11,294 nt of DNA, taken from Chloroflexota bacterium. GTDB lineage: Bacteria > Chloroflexota > Ktedonobacteria > Ktedonobacterales > JACDGC01. How positions within the stretch are numbered: position 1 is the stretch's first letter; each line of letters starts with the position of its first letter. Shown here one piece after another: positions 6,399-11,294 of this stretch. Below the pieces are notes generated by a model. That model worked only from the letters and a program-made list of their open reading frames with translations. It was not told the DNA's origin and made no database searches. The position numbers and the translations under genes are program-made. The DNA lies in the NCBI GenBank assembly GCA_021812265.1, contig JAKAOI010000031.1, positions 1 to 11,294 on the forward strand, given 5' to 3'.

Positions 6399-7748
6399 AT
6401 GCTGTATCACGAAGGCAGGTTACCTAAAACCGTTTTTATACCGCCGCAAAAAGCAGTATTTTCGGGGGTTCCGCATATACCCGGTTCTAAATACGCTGCT
6501 GTGCGGGCGCTGATTATTGCCGCTTTGGCGGATGGCGTTTCAGTGATTAAGAATGCGCCGCAAACCGATGACACATTTGCGTTATTGCAGGCGTTGCAAG
6601 TATTGGGGGTTCGCTGTGATTATGACAGCGAGATGATTCGGATTACAGGATGCGCCGGGCGATTTCCTGCGCATGAGCAGACGCATTCCGTGCAGATAGA
6701 TGCGCGGAACGCCGGCGCAGTTTTACGGCTGCTGCTGGGTGTTACCGCAACATTGCCTGATATTACTTTTACAACGCAATATAGCGCTTCACTGGGGAAA
6801 CGTCCCAATAAAGAACTGTTAGACGCGCTGCGCCAACTTGGCGCACAAATTGAATCTGGGCCTGATGGCTCGCTGCCGATTCACTTGCGCGGCGGCAATA
6901 CTCACGGGGGCCGCGCGCATATTTCCGGCGCGCGCTCTTCACAGTTTATCAGCGCATTGCTATTGCTGGCGCCGCTGCTGGCAGAGCCGGCAGATATTAT
7001 AGTAGATGATGGATTGGTTTCTGCAAATTTTGTTCGTTTAACGCTGCAAATGATGCATACTGCGGGAATTGCGGCGCAGTATGATGAATCGCTGCGATGG
7101 TTTCATATTACGCCAAGCAGTTATCAGCCTTTGCAAACAGAGATTTGGGCCGATTTTCCTACGGCGGTTATGTGGTTTGCCGCAACGGCTGCCATATCGG
7201 GCAAGATGCGGATTGATAGGCTCGATCGCTATTCCGAGGATGGCTTGGCTGCAATAGATGCGCTGCGCAATCTGGGCGCCGGCATGGCTTTTGAGGAAAG
7301 CGGCGATGGCAGCTTAGCCGCATGGATTGCGCCTTCCTATTCGTTGCGCGGCGCCGTTTTAGACGCTTCTTTATATATTGATAGTGTTCCGGCGCTTGCA
7401 GCGCTTGCAGTATTTGCAGATGGGGCAACGCGATTTAATGCTATCGCGAATTTGCGTCTTAAAGAAAGCAACCGTATTGATGATTTGTGCGTGGAATTTT
7501 GTAAGGCCGGAGCCATTGCAGAAGCCGGGGATGATTTTCTGCTTATTCATGGCAGCCGCGCCGCTATTTTGGGCGGAGGTATAGTAGACGCTCATAATGA
7601 TCATCGTTTGGCGATGGCGCTGGCGATAATAGGGTTGCGAACGGAACGCGGACTGACAATTACTGGCTGCGATCACACTGCAAAAAGTTATCCAAATTTT
7701 TGGCGTGAACTCAGCCAATTAGGTGTTGTATTTTTCGTAATCGAATAA
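6399..7748 (+). CDS. aroA: EPSP synthase family protein (3-phosphoshikimate 1-carboxyvinyltransferase), divergent
   Basis: The family transfers enolpyruvate from PEP to shikimate-3-phosphate in the cytoplasmic chorismate pathway. In these 449 residues I can place most active-site positions of the E. coli enzyme: K31 and R36 (PGSKYAAVR), N104 and R110 (NAGAVLR), R135 (KRPN), S180-S181-Q182, S208, D328, N351, K355-E356-R359 (LKESNR), N400-D-H-R403 and K429 (HTAKSYP). Changes stand out: the near-invariant PGSKS is PGSKY, the Asn before R36 is Val, the NSGTT loop is NAGAV, and the S3P-contacting Tyr is F211. It is therefore either a divergent true AroA or a paralogue with a shifted substrate. There is no strong Shine-Dalgarno at 6399; translation is probably coupled to the gene ending 6 bases upstream. 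No other shikimate genes are adjacent. MurA is excluded by the KESNR and NDHR motifs. Confidence 0.88.
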   Translation: MLYHEGRLPKTVFIPPQKAVFSGVPHIPGSKYAAVRALIIAALADGVSVIKNAPQTDDTFALLQALQVLGVRCDYDSEMIRITGCAGRFPAHEQTHSVQIDARNAGAVLRLLLGVTATLPDITFTTQYSASLGKRPNKELLDALRQLGAQIESGPDGSLPIHLRGGNTHGGRAHISGARSSQFISALLLLAPLLAEPADIIVDDGLVSANFVRLTLQMMHTAGIAAQYDESLRWFHITPSSYQPLQTEIWADFPTAVMWFAATAAISGKMRIDRLDRYSEDGLAAIDALRNLGAGMAFEESGDGSLAAWIAPSYSLRGAVLDASLYIDSVPALAALAVFADGATRFNAIANLRLKESNRIDDLCVEFCKAGAIAEAGDDFLLIHGSRAAILGGGIVDAHNDHRLAMALAIIGLRTERGLTITGCDHTAKSYPNFWRELSQLGVVFFVIE

Positions 7749-7804
7749 TCCACCGTTATTTCTGCAGAATTCATAAAGCAAACCATGCGCAGTGTGTAGC
7801 ATAC

Positions 7805-7843
7805 CCCACGACAGGGTTTGAGGTATCCCCAAATTTCCCCGTA
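7805..7843. repeat. Degenerate hairpin element related to the one at 17-74, in a convergent gap
   Basis: TTTGAGG (7817-7823) pairs with CCCCAAA (7827-7833) across a 3-base loop with one mismatch, and is followed by TTTCCCCGTA. The element at 22-46 has the same order: a 7-base stem, 3-base loop, complementary stem, two or three bases, then CCCCGTA. The region lies between the converging EPSPS and anti-sigma genes. A T-rich run (7843-7852) after it may let it act as a bidirectional or plus-strand terminator, but the stem is imperfect. Confidence 0.4.
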
Positions 7844-7866
7844 TTTCTTTTTAAACTTCAGATCCG

Positions 7867-9393
7867 TCAGTTTATATCTAGCACATATATGGTTGAAGCG
7901 CCGTTTGCGTTTTGCGAAACCCATACTGCGCTGTCAGCGGATAGTGATGGGTTACTGTTGAGCGGGATGGCCATATGGTCGAACTGCTCCGGCTGGCTGT
8001 TGCCGATGTGATAGATGAAGATCGAGCCTTTATTATCTTGCCATAAGATATATCCTTGACCCCGAAAGACCGAGCTTGCAGCAATATCGCCGCTCATGAG
8101 TGAGGCTGTTTTAATCTGCTGCGGCTGACCTTGTGTCAAGATGTTCAGCTGCGCTGTATCAATTGTCCCCGACATTGATGCGCTGGAGGCATTGATGCCG
8201 CTGGATGCGCTGCTGGCTCCGGCGGCTTCAAACCATGCAATGTTTGCGCCGGAAGCGTCGGGTCCGAATGATGTGTTCGTTGTGGTGATTTGAACTGCCG
8301 GAGCGCCGTTTTGGCTGGTCCAAATTGTTCCGGTTGGGGAACCATCGGGTCCGATAGATTTTTCCACCCAATAAGCATTGCCGCCGTCTAAGTACGGATC
8401 GACAATAGTAAATGGCGGTTCTGCTACTGCGACGGTTGTATAGGATGCTGTTTGCAAATCTGCAGATTCCTGAATATCGATTAATTCTGTTTGACTGTTG
8501 GTAAATTGCAGTACGCTCAGCGCGTTGTTTGCGTTTCCCCAATAAGAAAGTAATTTAGCAACGGTTTGTTCGCCGATTGTTTGCCCGCTAAACACAACGG
8601 TTGTATCATTTGTGTCGGCAAACTCTTGGATTCCATCGGCAATGACGATGGGAGATTCGTTCAATGTCCATGCGCCGCCGGGTGAGGCGCTATACCATGT
8701 GAGCATATTTCCGTTTAGGTATTGTACGGAAACCGAACCTTTTACTGCGGCAGTTAGCAATGGGTATGTTTTGGCGGAATCGCGATTTCTGGCAAATATC
8801 ATTGTTTCGTTCGCAGAATTTACCGCAGTGTATGCCACATATTGCTGATCTGCCAAAGCAGAAGTAACTGTTGGGTAGTCTGCTGGGGCAGAGATCCGAA
8901 GCGGGGCAGTGGCGCAGTGAATGGAAGTGATGCAGAAGCTATCGTTTGGAACGGCCAGCGAAGTTGTTGAAAGCGCTGTGAATCGTGTTAGGAACATGAT
9001 AGCTAATATAGCGGCGGCGCTGGCAATGGCTGTGAATTTGCCGAAGATAATTGTACGCGGGCGCGCTGCGGTGGTAGAAATTTCACCGATGCGTGTTGCG
9101 GAACTCAATTTTATAGCTGCAGGTTTGGCGCTTGGAACGGCGGGTTGATTATTGCGAAGTGAATCTTGTAATTGTTCGGCGCGAATTGCAGCAAAAACAC
9201 GGCTGCGAAAGTCAGCAGGAGGCTCTATTGAAGGCAATTGGCGAATTTTTTCACCGGCTTCTCGCGCTTCACTTTCCCATTTGCGGCACGCTGCGCATGT
9301 CAGCAGATGTTTGCCGATTGTTTTTTGTTCTTCACCGGACCAATCGCTGCGGCGATAGGCGGCCAGATGTATGCGTACTTCTTCACAATTCAT
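7867..9393 (-). CDS. Zinc-finger (ZAS) anti-sigma factor with beta-propeller-like ectodomain
   Basis: This 508-residue protein begins with a zf-HC2/ZAS domain: C3 and the motif H29-x3-C33-x2-C36 (HLLTCAAC) bind zinc in the family and clasp the ECF sigma factor. A Pro/Ala-rich linker leads to one transmembrane helix at about 116-137. The rest, about 370 residues, is extracytoplasmic and consists of repeated beta-strand units with W-containing strands such as MLTWYSA, NAYWVEK, NIAWFEA, YILWQDN and SAVWVSQ, the pattern of a TolB- or propeller-type fold. Its ATG overlaps the sigma stop in a 4-base ATGA, which indicates translational coupling and a partner relationship. It should sequester the sigma until the ectodomain senses a signal or is cleaved. 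The zinc motif and topology are seen directly; the propeller assignment is inferred from repeat spacing. Confidence 0.87.
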   Translation of the reverse strand: MNCEEVRIHLAAYRRSDWSGEEQKTIGKHLLTCAACRKWESEAREAGEKIRQLPSIEPPADFRSRVFAAIRAEQLQDSLRNNQPAVPSAKPAAIKLSSATRIGEISTTAARPRTIIFGKFTAIASAAAILAIMFLTRFTALSTTSLAVPNDSFCITSIHCATAPLRISAPADYPTVTSALADQQYVAYTAVNSANETMIFARNRDSAKTYPLLTAAVKGSVSVQYLNGNMLTWYSASPGGAWTLNESPIVIADGIQEFADTNDTTVVFSGQTIGEQTVAKLLSYWGNANNALSVLQFTNSQTELIDIQESADLQTASYTTVAVAEPPFTIVDPYLDGGNAYWVEKSIGPDGSPTGTIWTSQNGAPAVQITTTNTSFGPDASGANIAWFEAAGASSASSGINASSASMSGTIDTAQLNILTQGQPQQIKTASLMSGDIAASSVFRGQGYILWQDNKGSIFIYHIGNSQPEQFDHMAIPLNSNPSLSADSAVWVSQNANGASTIYVLDIN

Positions 9394-10196
9394 GATTTTG
9401 CCGATTCCTGTTTATATAAGGCTATAAATTTTTCGCGTGCGCGCATAAGGCGCATTTTCACAGCTGATGCGCTAATTTCAAGCATTTCCGCAATTTCGTT
9501 GCAGGAAAAACCCTCATTTTCGTATAGCAGCAAGCAAATGGTGTATTTTTCTGGCATCATTTCGAGTACACTTTGAATAAGATCTTGATCTGCTATATGC
9601 TGCTCGAATCTGCCGCCATCGTATTGGCCGAAGGCACTGGAAACGGCAGGTTTAGCAGTTTCTGTTGCGTCATCAGCTTGTGTGGGCAGTCCTGCTCCAA
9701 TGCCTCTGTCGTCGCCAAACATGGATAAAGGCAGCCATGTAATTAACTTACGGCGGCGGATGCTATCGGTTGCGGTGTTAGACGCAATACGATATATCCA
9801 CGAGGAAAGCGCTTTGGGTTGGATAATTGCCCCGTTTGTTAAAGCTTTATATGCTTTTACGAAAACATCCTGAGCTAAATCATACGCCTGCTCGCGGTTT
9901 CCAACTAATCGATATAAAAAATTGCATATCGGTGTTTGAAATCGCGTAAAAATTTCTTCAAACTGTGTGATGTCTATCGGTTGCAGATCCGGCTGTTGCA
10001 GATCTTCTTCTTCAGTATCAGCAACATCATCAGTTTCTAGGAAAACGCTTTCATTTTCATCATTGCTGTTTGTTTGGCTCAGCGAAGAGATCATGTCATG
10101 TTCCTGTGATTGAGCAGATGGAATATTTTCGATTTCGATATTGACCTTATTACAGTCATCATCATCTGAATTCTGTAAATGTACTCTATCATTCAA
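9390..10196 (-). CDS. ECF-type RNA polymerase sigma factor with acidic N-terminal extension
   Basis: The sigma core lies at residues 78-268. Region 2 is about 78-152 (AYDLAQDVFVKAYKAL, then SWIYRIASNTATDSIRRRK), followed by a long linker (about 153-204) and region 4 at about 205-262 with the helix-turn-helix NEIAEMLEISASAVKMRLMRAR. Ahead of the core is an unusual 75-residue extension with 21 Asp/Glu in the first 70 residues and only Arg4 and Lys17 as Arg/Lys. The start is a TTG (10196-10194), which on the minus strand lies nine bases after GGGGAG, a good site; the first internal Met is residue 35. The downstream anti-sigma gene overlaps it by 4 bases. Sigma function is secure; the role of the extension (a disordered acidic tail, perhaps autoinhibitory) is speculative. 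Confidence 0.9.
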   Translation of the reverse strand: MNDRVHLQNSDDDDCNKVNIEIENIPSAQSQEHDMISSLSQTNSNDENESVFLETDDVADTEEEDLQQPDLQPIDITQFEEIFTRFQTPICNFLYRLVGNREQAYDLAQDVFVKAYKALTNGAIIQPKALSSWIYRIASNTATDSIRRRKLITWLPLSMFGDDRGIGAGLPTQADDATETAKPAVSSAFGQYDGGRFEQHIADQDLIQSVLEMMPEKYTICLLLYENEGFSCNEIAEMLEISASAVKMRLMRAREKFIALYKQESAKS

Positions 10197-10270
10197 AACG
10201 GAGAACTCCCCATAATTGTCACATATTGTTTTTTTGCTATGAAAACATATTCATCCTTATGGCGCATATC

Positions 10271-10288
10271 TTTTGCAATTTTGCAAAA
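10271..10288. promoter_or_regulatory. 18-bp inverted repeat in the divergent intergenic region
   Basis: TTTTGCAA and TTGCAAAA flank a 2-base TT centre (10271-10288), a perfect inverted repeat 75 bases upstream of the minus-strand sigma start. The same bases include two TTGCAA words on the minus strand that could serve as -35 elements for the sigma operon. A protein dimer bound here could therefore control its transcription. The regulator is unknown. Confidence 0.45.
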
Positions 10289-10352
10289 ATCCTAACGTTT
10301 ATATTTTATCATTTTATGTTCTAGTTTTAAATATGTTGAATGGAAACATAAT

Positions 10353-10390
10353 GCGTCAATCTGAATCTGAAAAAAGACAATATTTGACGC
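10353..10390. promoter_or_regulatory. Separated 7-bp inverted repeat (GCGTCAA / TTGACGC)
   Basis: GCGTCAA (10353-10359) and its exact complement TTGACGC (10384-10390) are 24 bases apart, with half-site centres 31 bp apart, close to three helical turns. The right arm contains a TTGACG word that matches a -35 box, though no good -10 follows at the right distance. It could be a two-site operator between the divergent sigma and ADC-like genes. Confidence 0.3.
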
Positions 10391-10479
10391 TATTGTGATG
10401 TGCGGGTGATTTTCGTAATGGCGCAAAAACGACACATGCGCGCGTTTCCCTGCAATAGCATATTTGCTGAAAGCCGGAT

Positions 10480-10507
10480 ATTGTTTTTGCCGCAGAAGTT
10501 GTATAAT
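10480..10507 (+). promoter_or_regulatory. Candidate sigma-A promoter for the ADC-like gene
   Basis: A perfect TATAAT -10 box lies at 10502-10507, with TTGTTT at 10481-10486 as -35 (15-base spacer, or 16 if read as ATTGTT). A start near 10514 would give a leader of about 55 bases ending in the strong ribosome site AAGGGGG (10555-10561). It is the best promoter-like pair in the window; the spacing is a little short. Confidence 0.5.
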
Positions 10508-10568
10508 TGATAGAGATTTTTATTGATATTGGTAAATTTTGCGGAATCTTTAAAAAGGGGGCAGTTAG

Positions 10569-11222
10569 ATGACACAGCATATAACATATTCTCTGCTGGT
10601 TCCTCCGGCTCCGTGGAAGCTTACGGGTTCAGCGCTGTTTATTGCCGGATGGCTTTCGCCGCGCGCATTGGCAGATATTCGGCGTGAGTATGGCGAGCAG
10701 CCGGCGCTGCAAAACTTGGTTATGGGATTTTTCGCTTCTTATAGTCACACACCAATTGGGCCGTATCAGGAGTATTTTATTGGCTCCGGACCCAAATGGA
10801 AAGTTTTGCCGACGCTGAAAATATACAATAGTTTTGTTTCTACAGAACTTGCCCATACTGCTGGCAGGTTGCTGTGGGGCGCGCCACATATATCATCTGG
10901 GGTTGCTATTGCCAAATCGGGAAATGATATCGAGGCAAGTGTGCAAAGTGAGCATGAAGTATTTACCCTGAAGGGTTGCGATATGGGCAGGTTTCTGCCA
11001 CTGGCGGCGCCGGGGCTGCCGGTATACACCGAACGTGGGCCGCGGCGGCAGCTTTTTTTTGTATCGGTATCTGCCGGCTCTGTTCGGCGTGTGCGTCTGC
11101 AGATTGAAGCATGTCACACGGAAAATTCTTTATTGATGCGTTTATTGCTGCGCGCGCCGCATATAGCGTTATATAGTGGAAATATGCGGATGAAAATTTC
11201 TCAGTCATTTGATATTCTATGA
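10569..11222 (+). CDS. Acetoacetate decarboxylase-like protein lacking the Schiff-base lysine
   Basis: This 217-residue protein matches the acetoacetate decarboxylase superfamily fold by its landmarks: PPAPWKLTGSALFIAGW near the N-terminus (12-28), GPYQE with E68 at the place of the catalytic-site Glu76, and GRLLWGAPH (99-107) at the place of GRxxxxYPKK in the clostridial enzyme. In true decarboxylases the lysine after that Pro (Lys115) forms the Schiff base, assisted by Lys116. Here those positions are His107 and Ile108, so the classical decarboxylation chemistry should be absent. It may bind or modify another small carbonyl or hydrophobic ligand. It is shorter than the clostridial protein (about 245 residues). 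The ATG has AAGGGGG seven bases upstream. The next gene starts 32 bases after the stop, suggesting an operon. Family call moderately sure; function unknown. Confidence 0.72.
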   Translation: MTQHITYSLLVPPAPWKLTGSALFIAGWLSPRALADIRREYGEQPALQNLVMGFFASYSHTPIGPYQEYFIGSGPKWKVLPTLKIYNSFVSTELAHTAGRLLWGAPHISSGVAIAKSGNDIEASVQSEHEVFTLKGCDMGRFLPLAAPGLPVYTERGPRRQLFFVSVSAGSVRRVRLQIEACHTENSLLMRLLLRAPHIALYSGNMRMKISQSFDIL

Positions 11223-11254
11223 CTGGGAAATAGCAGAAAGGATATGAAATTGAT

Positions 11255-11294
11255 ATGTTTTTAGATATGGAAGGGACGCCGATTATCCAGTGGG
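11255..11294 (+). CDS. 5' end of an unidentified gene, cut by the window edge
   Basis: An open frame starts at the ATG at 11255 and reads MFLDMEGTPIIQW before the sequence ends. AGAAAGGA (11235-11242) lies about 12 bases upstream as a ribosome site. An earlier ATG at 11244 runs into a stop after six codons. The same strand and short gap suggest co-transcription with the ADC-like gene. Thirteen residues are too few to assign a family. Confidence 0.5.
   Translation, partial: MFLDMEGTPIIQW

Noticed and set aside
7371..7718. Minus-strand open frame of 115 codons inside the EPSPS gene
   Set aside because: It is antisense to conserved EPSPS motifs and its composition is that of a reversed coding strand.
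6399..7748. MurA (UDP-GlcNAc enolpyruvyltransferase) as the identity of this enzyme
   Set aside because: The KESNR, NDHR and TAKSYP motifs and the SSQF segment are those of EPSP synthase.
7817..7852. Strong bidirectional terminator between the convergent genes
   Set aside because: The stem is only 7 bp with a mismatch and the T-run is separated from it; kept only as a repeat-like element with possible terminator activity.

Overview
The window looks like chromosomal DNA from a bacterium of moderate GC content, probably a Chloroflexota lineage of the Ktedonobacteria type. This is inferred from the style of the proteins: ECF sigma/anti-sigma pairs with large extracytoplasmic sensor domains, a lipoprotein oligopeptide-binding protein, and a membrane protein with a long ectodomain ending in a Thr/Pro tail. 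There is no rRNA or other marker gene, so the assignment is tentative. I see no transposase, CRISPR array, tRNA or rRNA gene.

Layout. Positions 1-330 are non-coding and hold a GC-rich double hairpin (17-74) and a 20-bp near-perfect palindrome (219-238). They precede a first regulatory pair on the plus strand: an ECF sigma factor (331-978) and an overlapping membrane-anchored anti-sigma protein without a zinc motif (965-2122). An intergenic region rich in inverted repeats leads to an SBP_bac_5 lipoprotein (2278-4095, TTG start) that ends in a strong intrinsic terminator. After a 333-base gap come a four-helix membrane protein with a large repeated ectodomain (4494-6392) and, 6 bases later, an EPSP-synthase-family enzyme (6399-7748). 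A degenerate copy of the hairpin element seen at the left end lies in the convergent gap that follows.

On the minus strand, a second ECF sigma factor (10196-9390, TTG start, acidic N-terminal extension) overlaps by 4 bases a zinc-finger anti-sigma factor whose ectodomain looks like a beta-propeller (9393-7867). A divergent AT-rich intergenic region with two inverted repeats and a candidate sigma-A promoter separates this pair from a plus-strand acetoacetate-decarboxylase-like gene (10569-11222). A further gene begins at 11255 and runs off the window.

How the genes may work together (inference): each sigma/anti-sigma pair should convert an extracellular signal into a transcriptional response. 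The lipoprotein directly downstream of the first pair is the obvious candidate target. The two enzymes are both divergent at normally invariant active-site positions: EPSPS has PGSKS changed to PGSKY, and the ADC-like protein has its Schiff-base lysine replaced by histidine. They, with the repeated ectodomain protein, are the most unusual contents. No complete new multi-gene system can be demonstrated from the sequence alone.
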